DNA of 64,000 nt from Dechloromonas denitrificans (GTDB taxonomy: Bacteria > Pseudomonadota > Gammaproteobacteria > Burkholderiales > Rhodocyclaceae). Positions within the stretch are counted from its first letter, which is position 1, and every line of letters begins with the position of its first letter. The notes beneath the pieces are model-generated. The model was not told the origin of the DNA. It did not search any database and saw only the letters and a program-made list of their open reading frames with translations. The stretch covers positions 826,501 to 890,500 of the forward strand of contig NZ_CP075187.1 in assembly GCF_020510665.1 (NCBI RefSeq), read 5' to 3'. This document shows positions 1 through 8,956 of this stretch, one piece after another. The position numbers and the translations under genes were made by a program.

Positions 1-868
1 TGCCCTTGCAGACTTGCGGGGTGAAATACCCGGCATCCAGCCCGACGGCGCCCACGGCCAGATCAAAGCGCTCCATGACCCGATCCAGGCGGGCAAGGTA
101 GGGCTGGCTGTCATGGACATTGCCCGGCGTGACATGGGTATCGACGATCAAAGCATGCACGCCATCGACAGTCCGGTGATCCAGATAGAAGAAGCCGGTC
201 GGCTTGTTGTCGCGGGCCATGAAACCTGCGTCGGGATCGACCGTGCTGACCTTGACCTCCTTCATCGGCGGTGTCGAATCATCGTCATCACGCTTGAGCG
301 GCTTCTTGCCCGCGGCGGCTCGGTCCGTTTCGATGGCTGCATCCAGTTCGGCCAGGTAGGCCGCAGGGGTTTGCTCAACCTGATGCACTTCAAAGTGCCG
401 CTTGTTCGCGTTCGCCTTCAGGTGGGTACTGTCGGTGTACAGCACCCGCCCGCCAATCAGCTTATGCTCAATGGCTTGCTCGACAATCCCGTCAAAGATG
501 CGTTGCTCAATGTCCGTCCCGACAAAGCGGCGACGGCGATTCTGCGACAGCGTCGAGGCATCTGGCACTTTGTCCGTCAGCCGAAAGCCGAGAAACCAGC
601 GGTAAGCCACATTGACCTCGATTTCCTTCACCAGCCGGCGCTCGGAGCGAATCCCGAACAAGTAGCCAATGAACAACATCTTGAACAACACCACCGGATC
701 AATCGCGGGTCGGCCATTGTTCTCGCAATACAGGTGCTGGGTCGCTTCACGAATGAAATTAAACCGGATGTGCTGGTCGAGCAGCCGGAGCCAGTGGTCT
801 TTCGGGACCAATTGCTCCAACGTCACCATCTCCAGTTCCGTTTGGGCAGGGTAGACAGGCTTGAGCAT
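1..868 (-). CDS. IS1182-like DDE transposase, partial (N-terminal 289 residues)
   Basis: The coding sequence reads leftward from an ATG at 868 off the window start with no stop. It carries the N-terminal 289 of the 490 residues found in the two full copies. It begins MLKPVYPAQTELEM and contains the first two acidic catalytic residues, in TDSTH (Asp146) and GLDAGY (Asp278). The third, Glu405 in the full copies, is beyond the edge. No stop or frameshift is visible, so this copy may be intact outside the window. The plus-strand open frame that covers the same bases is an antisense shadow. Confidence 0.9.
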   Translation of the reverse strand, partial: MLKPVYPAQTELEMVTLEQLVPKDHWLRLLDQHIRFNFIREATQHLYCENNGRPAIDPVVLFKMLFIGYLFGIRSERRLVKEIEVNVAYRWFLGFRLTDKVPDASTLSQNRRRRFVGTDIEQRIFDGIVEQAIEHKLIGGRVLYTDSTHLKANANKRHFEVHQVEQTPAAYLAELDAAIETDRAAAGKKPLKRDDDDSTPPMKEVKVSTVDPDAGFMARDNKPTGFFYLDHRTVDGVHALIVDTHVTPGNVHDSQPYLARLDRVMERFDLAVGAVGLDAGYFTPQVCKG

Positions 869-924
869 ACCTGCATTATAAAAAATAAAGCCCCCAATCG
901 CTTGGAGGCTTTGTCAGCGGTCTG
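1..924 (-). mobile_element. IS1182-like insertion sequence, copy 1, cut by window edge
   Basis: This is the transposase-start half of the same 1601-bp element that is complete at 18747-20347 and 41516-43116. The offset to copy 2 is constant (+19423), so the right terminal inverted repeat ends at 924 with TCAGCGGTCTG. The left part, including the 3' third of the transposase, lies outside the window. The outer boundary abuts a rho-independent terminator hairpin at 925-960, as for the other copies. Element identity rests on transposase similarity and shared ends seen in the window; the IS1182 family name is from recall of the transposase type. Confidence 0.9.
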
Positions 925-960
925 AAAAGCCACACCCTGTTGGGGGTGTGGCTTTTTTTG
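925..960 (+). terminator. Rho-independent terminator abutting IS copy 1
   Basis: A 10-bp stem, AGCCACACCC pairing with GGGTGTGGCT around a short TGTTGG-type loop, is followed by seven T. On the left it is preceded by four A, so it could act on both strands. It begins exactly where the IS right inverted repeat ends. By analogy with copies 2 and 3 it should be one half of a target-site duplication; the other half would lie beyond the left edge. Confidence 0.8.
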
Positions 961-1043
961 AGCTGTTTTGGGGGATATCAAGGTGTCGCATGCCGAACAG
1001 AAATTTATGTTGCCAAGCAATGGGCGACGATCCGAACTGTAGA
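961..1043 (+). other. CRISPR array upstream flank (candidate leader)
   Basis: These 83 bases lie between the terminator and the first repeat, on the 5' side of the array as judged from the tracrRNA-defined transcription strand. They hold no open reading frame. A TTGCCA at 1010-1015 is the only -35-like hexamer, but its spacing to any -10-like sequence is poor, so no promoter is called. Leader function is inferred only from position. Confidence 0.35.
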
Positions 1044-4000
1044 GTTGTAGCTCCCTCTCTCACCCCGGAAAGCTACAATCGATAAGAATCTCTTCAGAAA
1101 TGGGATCCACGTTGTAGCTCCCTCTCTCACCCCGGAAAGCTACAATCCCTGAATCCTGCTGTTACGACTGACCTGATGTTGTAGCTCCCTCTCTCACCCC
1201 GGAAAGCTACAATCCACGAACGCTGTCGGATTCTCGTAGGCGCGGTTGTAGCTCCCTCTCTCACCCCGGAAAGCTACAATCTCGCCGTGTCGCGGAAGGA
1301 ATGGAAGACCTGTTGTAGCTCCCTCTCTCACCCCGGAAAGCTACAATCGGTTAATGTCGTCATGCAGCCGGCGAGCAAGTTGTAGCTCCCTCTCTCACCC
1401 CGGAAAGCTACAATCAGCAACCCGGCGCTTTCGACACGCCGCAGGGTTGTAGCTCCCTCTCTCACCCCGGAAAGCTACAATCTGCGACCGGGACGGGTGC
1501 GCAGACGTTGGCGTTGTAGCTCCCTCTCTCACCCCGGAAAGCTACAATCCTGCTGGCCTCGAAGGGCTGTGAGTTTGAGGTTGTAGCTCCCTCTCTCACC
1601 CCGGAAAGCTACAATCGAGGCCCATGGCGAGGACCACATCCCCGCGGTTGTAGCTCCCTCTCTCACCCCGGAAAGCTACAATCGCTTTCGACCGGTGGCA
1701 TTGCGATGGCGGCGTTGTAGCTCCCTCTCTCACCCCGGAAAGCTACAATCGCTGTCTGGCGTAAATGCCGCGATCTTGAGGTTGTAGCTCCCTCTCTCAC
1801 CCCGGAAAGCTACAATGATTATTTTTCGCTCTACAAGAGCCATTCGGTTGTAGCTCCCTCTCTCACCCCGGAAAGCTACAATCCGCGTCTGGCGCTCGAT
1901 CAGGCTGTTCTTGGTTGTAGCTCCCTCTCTCACCCCGGAAAGCTACAATCTGCCCGTTGTGCGCCCAGGTTGATCTATTGGTTGTAGCTCCCTCTCTCAC
2001 CCCGGAAAGCTACAATCGGACTCTGTGAAGGAACTCCCGCCGGACCCGTTGTAGCTCCCTCTCTCACCCCGGAAAGCTACAATCAAGGAATGCATCGGGA
2101 AGGTTACGTGGACTGTTGTAGCTCCCTCTCTCACCCCGGAAAGCTACAATCTCATCGACAACCTTTGTCCATTGCGACACCGTTGTAGCTCCCTCTCTCA
2201 CCCCGGAAAGCTACAATCCGAGCAACCGGTGTTTGACGCTTCGCGAAGAGTTGTAGCTCCCTCTCTCACCCCGGAAAGCTACAATCAAAGTTCACGGACG
2301 ACAGGACGGGGGGCGCGTTGTAGCTCCCTCTCTCACCCCGGAAAGCTACAATCTGGGCCACTGGCTGGCGCTGCTGTAGTTGCGTTGTAGCTCCCTCTCT
2401 CACCCCGGAAAGCTACAATCAACGAAGTCGTCTGTAGCCTCTGAGCTGGCGTTGTAGCTCCCTCTCTCACCCCGGAAAGCTACAATCAAGAAGGCCGAAA
2501 CCAATGGCAGCTTTGAAGTTGTAGCTCCCTCTCTCACCCCGGAAAGCTACAATCTTCTTCGGTCGCAATAGACCAACTTCAACGGTTGTAGCTCCCTCTC
2601 TCACCCCGGAAAGCTACAATCGCGCGTCTTAGCGGCCATCACGCAGCCCCTGTTGTAGCTCCCTCTCTCACCCCGGAAAGCTACAATCCGAGGCCTACCG
2701 CGAGACGTTCAAGGAAAAGTTGTAGCTCCCTCTCTCACCCCGGAAAGCTACAATCAGCAACCCGGCGCTTTCGACCCGCCGCAGGGTTGTAGCTCCCTCT
2801 CTCACCCCGGAAAGCTACAATCAACGAGGGCGGCGGCTGGCGCTGTAGGGATGTTGTAGCTCCCTCTCTCACCCCGGAAAGCTACAATCGAAGAGGGCTC
2901 GTGTTCCTGGGTGAGAAACGTTGTAGCTCCCTCTCTCACCCCGGAAAGCTACAATCGGGGGCTTTTGAGTCATCCCCCCTGCCGCTGTTGTAGCTCCCTC
3001 TCTCACCCCGGAAAGCTACAATCCCCTGATTGACGTCAGGGGCTCTTACAACAGTTGTAGCTCCCTCTCTCACCCCGGAAAGCTACAATCTCGCGCCCTT
3101 GAAGCTGGCACGCTCGACGGGTTGTAGCTCCCTCTCTCACCCCGGAAAGCTACAATCTTCAGCCAGGCTCTAGGGGCAGGTACGTTGGTTGTAGCTCCCT
3201 CTCTCACCCCGGAAAGCTACAATCTGATGTCACCGGGGGGATTGAAAAACTTTTGTTGTAGCTCCCTCTCTCACCCCGGAAAGCTACAATCCCGCGCTGC
3301 GCGGGTGCGACACGGCGCAGCGTTGTAGCTCCCTCTCTCACCCCGGAAAGCTACAATCCGGCGGTGGTGGCATGTCGCTGGCTTTTGAGTTGTAGCTCCC
3401 TCTCTCACCCCGGAAAGCTACAATCGTCCGGCGGCATTGGCATTGCGGCGTTTCGGTTGTAGCTCCCTCTCTCACCCCGGAAAGCTACAATCCAGGAGCG
3501 TTGAATTGATCGCGCTGGCCGCGTTGTAGCTCCCTCTCTCACCCCGGAAAGCTACAATCGCCCATTTGTATTTGCCGGGTGTGGCAGTGGTTGTAGCTCC
3601 CTCTCTCACCCCGGAAAGCTACAATCGCCGCTGGCCAGCTCGCGCGTATAGAGCAGGTTGTAGCTCCCTCTCTCACCCCGGAAAGCTACAATCGGGGCTT
3701 TTGATTCATCCCCCCCTTCCGATGTTGTAGCTCCCTCTCTCACCCCGGAAAGCTACAATCTCGTCGGTTATCATGCCTTGCTTCAAACGGGTTGTAGCTC
3801 CCTCTCTCACCCCGGAAAGCTACAATCTTGTTGCCGCGTTTTACGACGATTGAATACGTTGTAGCTCCCTCTCTCACCCCGGAAAGCTACAATCTAAAGC
3901 AGCGTCATATATCTATCTTTGTGCGTTGTAGCTCCCTCTCTCACCCCGGAAAGCTACAATCGAAAAGCCGCGCAGGCCGTACAGCTAAGCGGTTGTAGCT

Positions 4001-4296
4001 CCCTCTCTCACCCCGGAAAGCTACAATCTGAAGGCGAGTATGCGAACTACCTTGGCCGGTTGTAGCTCCCTCTCTCACCCCGGAAAGCTACAATCCTGGT
4101 ATCGACCACGCCGACGACTGGCACTGTTGTAGCTCCCTCTCTCACCCCGGAAAGCTACAATCGGGCTTTTGAATCATCCCACCCTGCCGGTGGTTGTAGC
4201 TCCCTCTCTCACCCCGGAAAGCTACAATCGGGCTTTTGAATCATCCCACCCTGCCGGCGGTTGTAGCTCCCTCTCTCACCCCGGAAAGCTACAATC
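1044..4296 (+). CRISPR. Type II-C CRISPR array, 49 repeats and 48 spacers
   Basis: The repeat is a 36-nt sequence beginning GTTGTAGCTCCCTCTCTC and ending GGAAAGCTACAAT. It is very close to the Neisseria meningitidis type II-C repeat. Every repeat I read is identical. Spacers are 30 nt. In all but one unit the repeat is followed by an extra C, giving a 67-nt period; unit 12 (repeat at 1781) lacks this C and is 66 nt, and unit 18 (repeat at 2182) carries a 31-nt spacer and is 68 nt. The first repeat starts at 1044 and the last at 4260. Pairing of the 5' repeat half with the tracrRNA at 8957-9055 shows that crRNA is read on the plus strand, towards cas2. The repeat end contains TACAAT, the position of the repeat-borne -10 promoter known in Neisseria. 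Confidence 0.98.
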
Positions 4297-4306
4297 TGAC
4301 AAACCC

Positions 4307-4345
4307 AAAATTCCCACCTGGCGCAAGCTGGGCGGGAATTTTTTT
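4307..4345. terminator. Bidirectional terminator between array and cas2
   Basis: AAATTCCCACC (one mismatch) pairs with GGCGGGAATTT across a short loop, followed by a run of T on the plus strand and preceded by A-rich sequence. It sits between the convergent array (plus) and cas2 (minus), and would stop crRNA precursor transcription before it runs into the cas operon and cas transcription before it enters the array. Confidence 0.75.
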
Positions 4346-4359
4346 GTTCAGATTTGCTA

Positions 4360-4692
4360 TCAGAACAGCAACATTTGGTTTGCCGGGACCTTTTTTTCCT
4401 GAAAAAGGGGCATGCCGACCAGGAACTTGATACCGGCAAATTGTTTTTCGGTCACGGTCATGCAGCGAATGGAACCAGCTGGAGGAAGGCTGTCGACTAA
4501 TCGCTTGAGGTGTTTCTCATGGTCATCGTTGCCATTTAGCAAGCGGGCATAGACGGACCATTGAATCATGTCGTAGCCGTCGTTCAGCAAAAAGCGGCGA
4601 AATTGAACATAGGCGCGCTTCTCGGTCTTGGTGACCATAGGGAGATCGAAGAAGACAATGAGTCGCATGAAGCGTCGTGTCTCCAGTCCCAT
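4360..4692 (-). CDS. cas2: CRISPR-associated endonuclease Cas2
   Basis: Cas2 forms the Cas1-Cas2 spacer integration complex. The product is 110 residues with the ferredoxin-like beta strand RLIVFFDLP at residues 10-18 containing the conserved Asp, followed by a basic stretch and QWSVYARL, all typical of type II-C Cas2. I kept the ATG at 4692 because type II-C Cas2 proteins have a short extension before the FMR(I/L) strand; the alternative is the ATG at 4668. The gene starts 3 nt after the cas1 stop, so it is in the same transcript as cas9 and cas1. It ends just before a bidirectional terminator. Confidence 0.95.
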   Translation of the reverse strand: MGLETRRFMRLIVFFDLPMVTKTEKRAYVQFRRFLLNDGYDMIQWSVYARLLNGNDDHEKHLKRLVDSLPPAGSIRCMTVTEKQFAGIKFLVGMPLFQEKKVPANQMLLF

Positions 4693-4695
4693 GCC

Positions 4696-5598
4696 TCAGC
4701 AGTCCAGCCTGTGAGCTTGCAGGCCAAGCAAGGCTGGGAGCTCTAGCTCGCTGTCGCCTTGCTCGAATAATCGGGCCAGGCTTTCGACGGCGTATTCGAT
4801 GGCGGAAAGCGCAGACATTTTTCCTTGGGGCATGCCTACGTCAACATTAAGCAAGGCAACCAACGCCGCCTTGTCTTGCGGCGCCAGATCACCTTCGGTG
4901 GTGGCCGGATGTTTGGCTACGTGCAAATCAACCAGAGGGCGGAAAGGTTCGATCAGGTCGTCGGCCAGATTGAAAGCGTTTTGTTCGCTGGCGTGGAAAA
5001 GGCCGATAGGCGGATGCATGCCATGGGCGACGAGTCCACGGGCGATGGCGCCGCGAAGAACGGCATAGCCGTAATCGAGTGCGGCATTGGTCCAGCGTTC
5101 TTCTGCGCGATAAAAGCCTTGGCCAAAGAGTTGGGGGAAATAAAAGGCGGCAGCTTGGCCTTCGAGGTTTTCGGTGTCACCGGAGCGCACACGCCGGGCA
5201 TAGGAGTCCAGACGGTCGACGCCATTTTTTCCACAAAGCCGAAGTACGGCAGTTTGGTTTTCGATCTTGCGCCGGACAATGTTGGCCCAGGCTTGCTTGG
5301 CCAAGGGGCGCGGAATCTCCATCTGCTTGCGCATCAGGCGTGTGGTGCGGGAGTGCGCGAGAAATGGCAGGAAGACTCCGTTGGGCTGGTGGTTGTCGCC
5401 GGTTGCGTATAAGCCGATGCCGTAGTCGGCGCAGGCGGAGAGAACGGGGTGGGTGAGTTGGATTTCGCGATGGTTGAGGACAATGATGGCGATGTCTTCG
5501 AAGGGAACAAAGGCTGTCTGTTCCTGCTCGATAGCCAGGGAATAATGTTCCCGGCGCAGCTTGGCCGGCCGGGAAATCATCACGCTACGCCAGCCCAC
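4696..5598 (-). CDS. cas1: CRISPR-associated integrase Cas1 (type II-C)
   Basis: Cas1 is the metal-dependent integrase that inserts new spacers. The 300-residue protein starts MGWRSVMISRPAKL, the usual type II opening. It has the catalytic glutamate in ENLEGQAA (Glu146), the histidine in GLFHASEQN (His202) and the acidic cluster LADDLIEPFRP (Asp213/Glu217), so all metal ligands are present. Its start overlaps the end of cas9 by 14 nt and cas2 follows after 3 nt, indicating a single cas9-cas1-cas2 operon. There is no csn2 or cas4, which supports subtype II-C. Confidence 0.97.
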   Translation of the reverse strand: MGWRSVMISRPAKLRREHYSLAIEQEQTAFVPFEDIAIIVLNHREIQLTHPVLSACADYGIGLYATGDNHQPNGVFLPFLAHSRTTRLMRKQMEIPRPLAKQAWANIVRRKIENQTAVLRLCGKNGVDRLDSYARRVRSGDTENLEGQAAAFYFPQLFGQGFYRAEERWTNAALDYGYAVLRGAIARGLVAHGMHPPIGLFHASEQNAFNLADDLIEPFRPLVDLHVAKHPATTEGDLAPQDKAALVALLNVDVGMPQGKMSALSAIEYAVESLARLFEQGDSELELPALLGLQAHRLDC

Positions 5599-8500
5599 GA
5601 CGTTTCTCCGGTGGGGCGGGGTAAATGTTGCCTAGGGTGTCGACGTTAAATTTATGAAATGCCTTTGCGCTGGAGACGCCTTTTTTTCTAAGGCTTTCTA
5701 CTGATTTCTGGTCGTGAGGAAAATACTTCAAACCGCAGTCGTTTATGTTTATCCCACTGAAATAGCCAAACAAAGCTTCTCCATCAACCTTCAGGAAAAA
5801 TAAATCATTTGGGTACAGAGTGAAGCGAAATTCATAGCTTGAATCCATCAAAGTCCATTGGCTTTCATCCTTCTTGCCGACAACTGCCCGGTTCGGTAGC
5901 CCCGTTACTCTATGATGGACATAAACCGGCACCAGATGGAACTTGCCGGCCTTGGAAAAGACATCCACCCGCAGCATAGTGTCGTTCTTGGCGATGCCGC
6001 CGCGCACCGGGATGCCGGAGAGCTTGTCGATAACCTTGGTCACTGTGCGTACGATGGGGCCGGTCGGGTTGCCATCCTTATCCGGTTTGTGTAGTGGGTT
6101 GGAAGGTGGAAAAGCTTTGTCGCCTTTGCCGCCGTGAGCTTCAAGACGCTGGGCGATGGCATCGTACAGTTTCACATTGCGATGCGGATCGGCGAGCGAA
6201 TCGAGGTCTTTCAGCGTCAGGCTGGAGAGTGGCACCTTCTGCGTGACACCGCCGGTTTTCTTCATTTTTTCCGGTTGACCGTAGATGGTGTCCTTGTGTG
6301 CAGCGCCACCATTGCGCCGCTGCGGTGCGCGGGAAACGAACAGGGGTTTCACCGCAGCGAGTTCTTCATCGCTGTAGCTGCCTAAACGCGCCAATTCCTC
6401 GCGCAGCAATTCTGGCGAATCGATCTTCAGCCGGGCCTCCAGTTCATGCCGGAAGTTGGGCCAAGGATCGGGGAAGTGTTCGCGCAATTGCTGATGCATG
6501 GCGGGGTTGATGATTTCGCCGGTGGCAATATCGACAAAGCCGTCCCGTACCTGTTCCAGTTCGCGGGTGCGTGAGTAATTGGAGAGTCGCTGAACCATGC
6601 TGTGGCTGCACGCTGCGACCACGGCTGCGTCGAGCGCGTGGTGACGGTCGCTGTCTGAACGGACCTTGAGCAAGCCCCAGCGGGCGCGCAGGAAATTGGT
6701 CAGTTGGCCGCTGAGAACCACGCAGCGTTTCTCCGTGCTCCCTTCGGCAAGTTTCAGGTGCTGCTCAACATAATTCTTGAAGAATTTGCAGATGTAGCGC
6801 GTATCGTTCAGATTGCGTTCGCGGAAGTCCTCGGCTTCTTTGGCGCTGAAATCCTTGCGCAGCAGACGGGTTCGTTTGGCTAGTCGATAAGACTTGGTGC
6901 CTTCGACAAAGGCAGCGAAACGTTGCCAGCGTTCACTATTTGCAGCGCCATTCAGATATTCATAAGGGGTGCTGTTGCCTTTATTGCGATTTTCATTGGC
7001 AAATACCAGCACCTTGTTGTTTTTACTGTCATCGAAGCTGCGCGAATACGGCAGAGCATGGTCGATTTCAACATAACCGGGCTCCAACAGGCGCTCAAGG
7101 ACAATGGCCTCCAACGAATAAGGACACTTACCAAGCTGTTCCCGGTATAGCCGGAATTTCTCAAATTCACTGCCCTTTGGCGGCTGACCAAACTGCTCGG
7201 TAAACATCTCTCGATCACGCTGGTTGCGTGACTGATATTCGTCCTGCTCCTTCTTGATCTTGTTCCGCTCATCGAGCGGCCGGGAGAGATCACGGGCCAT
7301 TTCAATGTGAACGGCTGTAGGGGAGCATTTTTGCTTGCGAATAATGGCATTGACCACCTTGCGCGCCTGGTTCAGCGAACGCAGTACGACGGGGTTGCGG
7401 GGAATGTCAGCATCCTCCGCAAAGATCATCCGGCCATCCTTGTCGCGCCCGTCGTAGAGCGGCGGCAGGTACTTGTGTTCGCCTGCGCCGACCTTGTGCA
7501 ACTGGCTGTGGTGGTAGCCGGCCTGCACGCAGGCTTCGTCGTAGCGCAGACCTTTTTCCATGTGCGGGACGATGGCGCGCAGAGCTTTGAGCGACAGGGC
7601 GTGGAACTTGTCGAAACGGATATCGAGCAGCGCTTCGATCAGTGCCGGCGGATTGGGTAGCGCGAGTTTGGCGAGTTCGCTCCTGACCTCGTCGTCATCC
7701 TTGTAAACGCTGAGTACCCTGGCAATTTGATCGAGAATTTCCGGTTGACCGCAGAGGGCGTCGCCCGAGAGTTTTTCCCATTCGTCGGTAAGGCCTGCCG
7801 TGGCGCTGGTAAGCGTTTTTCGCAATTCATGCCATGCCGGAATTTTAATCAGCGTGGCCGATTCTGGGTCTTTCGCCTTGCCCTCGGCTTTTTGCGCTTC
7901 GGTAGGGTAGGCAAGGCCAATGAATTTGAAACTGCCGGCTTCGAGTAGACCGGCTTTGCTCAGTGCGCTGCCCAATTGTTTGTAGGTCAGATCACCTGCC
8001 TGGAGATAGGGCAGCGGCAGGCAAAGTTGGCGCTCCTGATCGGTGAGCGGACGTGTCACGCCGTCGGTGACGATGCGCAGATTGTTCAGGCGGGTCAGCC
8101 AGACGTGGCGTTCGGCCGTGAAACTGGCCTTGGGCGCGCGGTATTCGCCTTTCTCGAAGGTGCAGGTGCCGAGCATCTTGAGCAGGTCTGCGCCTGCCAG
8201 CGCCGGTTTCTGCTGCCAGAACAAACCGCTTTTTCGGTCGCCGGTGCCGAGGATGGCTGTTTCCAGTTGCTCGGAAGTGTGAGGATTGCCCAACGCCCGC
8301 TGTTTTGTGAAAAGCAGGGCAAACTCGTCGGCCAGCAAGATACGCGAAAGTGCCTTGGTGTATTCGCCTTGTTTGTTGCGCTGAGCCTCCGGGTATTCAG
8401 CCAACACCATCTCTGCCATACTGCGGTAGCCTTTTTCAGCCATTAGCTTGGCTGTTCCCGCCAGCCCCTGCTTAACCTTGCCACCTTCGCTCTTGCTGTC

Positions 8501-8917
8501 GCCCTCGGCCTGCTTGGCTTCGGCGCGGCTGATCCAGTGAAAGCCGCGATGTTTGCACAGGTGGTAAATGACGCGGGCCCATTCTTCCTCGTTCAGTTGG
8601 CAGTCGAGTCCGTCGACGCGTAGCTGCCACAGCGATTTCGTGAACGGCCGATCGGGCTGGAAAATCTTGGTGTCGGCGATCAAGCCTTCAGTTTTCAGCA
8701 GGCGTGCCAGCTTTTTCAGTCGCCATGCCCGGCGGAAAAGGCGGCGGCGCATCAGTCGAGCGCTACGCCGGGCCAGGTTCAGCGACTCGCCCTCCTTGGC
8801 TGTCTCGGCTTTGTCGAAGGCGCGAACGCCCAGGTCGATGATGTGGTTTTCCCCGAGGACGCACCAGCCAACCGAGGCGATGCCGATGTCCAGTCCAATG
8901 GTGTATGTCGAGTTCAT
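5585..8917 (-). CDS. cas9: CRISPR-associated endonuclease Cas9 (type II-C)
   Basis: Cas9 is the RNA-guided double-strand nuclease using crRNA and tracrRNA. At 1110 residues it is of the compact II-C size (Neisseria Cas9 is about 1080). Motifs in order: RuvC-I IGLDIGIASVGW with Asp10; an arginine-rich bridge helix at about 50-74; RuvC-II HIEMARDL with Glu539; the HNH domain VEIDHALPYSRSF with His620 and FANENRNKG with Asn643; RuvC-III DRHHALDAA with His760 and Asp763. All nuclease residues are therefore intact. The C-terminal PAM-interacting part (about 900-1110) is not interpretable by eye. It is the first gene of the cas9-cas1-cas2 operon. The start ATG lies only about 40 nt from the divergent tracrRNA start, and I see no strong ribosome binding site. 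Confidence 0.98.
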   Translation of the reverse strand: MNSTYTIGLDIGIASVGWCVLGENHIIDLGVRAFDKAETAKEGESLNLARRSARLMRRRLFRRAWRLKKLARLLKTEGLIADTKIFQPDRPFTKSLWQLRVDGLDCQLNEEEWARVIYHLCKHRGFHWISRAEAKQAEGDSKSEGGKVKQGLAGTAKLMAEKGYRSMAEMVLAEYPEAQRNKQGEYTKALSRILLADEFALLFTKQRALGNPHTSEQLETAILGTGDRKSGLFWQQKPALAGADLLKMLGTCTFEKGEYRAPKASFTAERHVWLTRLNNLRIVTDGVTRPLTDQERQLCLPLPYLQAGDLTYKQLGSALSKAGLLEAGSFKFIGLAYPTEAQKAEGKAKDPESATLIKIPAWHELRKTLTSATAGLTDEWEKLSGDALCGQPEILDQIARVLSVYKDDDEVRSELAKLALPNPPALIEALLDIRFDKFHALSLKALRAIVPHMEKGLRYDEACVQAGYHHSQLHKVGAGEHKYLPPLYDGRDKDGRMIFAEDADIPRNPVVLRSLNQARKVVNAIIRKQKCSPTAVHIEMARDLSRPLDERNKIKKEQDEYQSRNQRDREMFTEQFGQPPKGSEFEKFRLYREQLGKCPYSLEAIVLERLLEPGYVEIDHALPYSRSFDDSKNNKVLVFANENRNKGNSTPYEYLNGAANSERWQRFAAFVEGTKSYRLAKRTRLLRKDFSAKEAEDFRERNLNDTRYICKFFKNYVEQHLKLAEGSTEKRCVVLSGQLTNFLRARWGLLKVRSDSDRHHALDAAVVAACSHSMVQRLSNYSRTRELEQVRDGFVDIATGEIINPAMHQQLREHFPDPWPNFRHELEARLKIDSPELLREELARLGSYSDEELAAVKPLFVSRAPQRRNGGAAHKDTIYGQPEKMKKTGGVTQKVPLSSLTLKDLDSLADPHRNVKLYDAIAQRLEAHGGKGDKAFPPSNPLHKPDKDGNPTGPIVRTVTKVIDKLSGIPVRGGIAKNDTMLRVDVFSKAGKFHLVPVYVHHRVTGLPNRAVVGKKDESQWTLMDSSYEFRFTLYPNDLFFLKVDGEALFGYFSGININDCGLKYFPHDQKSVESLRKKGVSSAKAFHKFNVDTLGNIYPAPPEKRRGLA

Positions 8918-8920
8918 GAT

Positions 8921-8950
8921 TTGTCGGCGTATGAATAATGCGAGTAGAAT
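8921..8950 (+). promoter_or_regulatory. Predicted tracrRNA promoter
   Basis: A TTGTCG hexamer (8921-8926) and a TAGAAT hexamer (8945-8950), 18 nt apart, resemble sigma-70 -35 and -10 boxes. Transcription would start at about 8957, just before the anti-repeat. The promoter lies in the cas9 leader on the opposite strand, so transcription of tracrRNA and cas9 could interfere. Confidence 0.6.
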
Positions 8951-8956
8951 ACGCCT

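Noticed and set aside
14..925. Open frames of 303-324 codons on the plus strand over each IS copy (also 19374-20348 and 42143-43117)
   Set aside because: They are antisense to the transposase gene, which has clear DDE motifs, and the translated products resemble no protein.
1730..4439. Short open frames inside and at the end of the CRISPR array
   Set aside because: They are translations of the repeat, as seen by the recurring SLSHPGKLQS and AFRGERGSYN strings.
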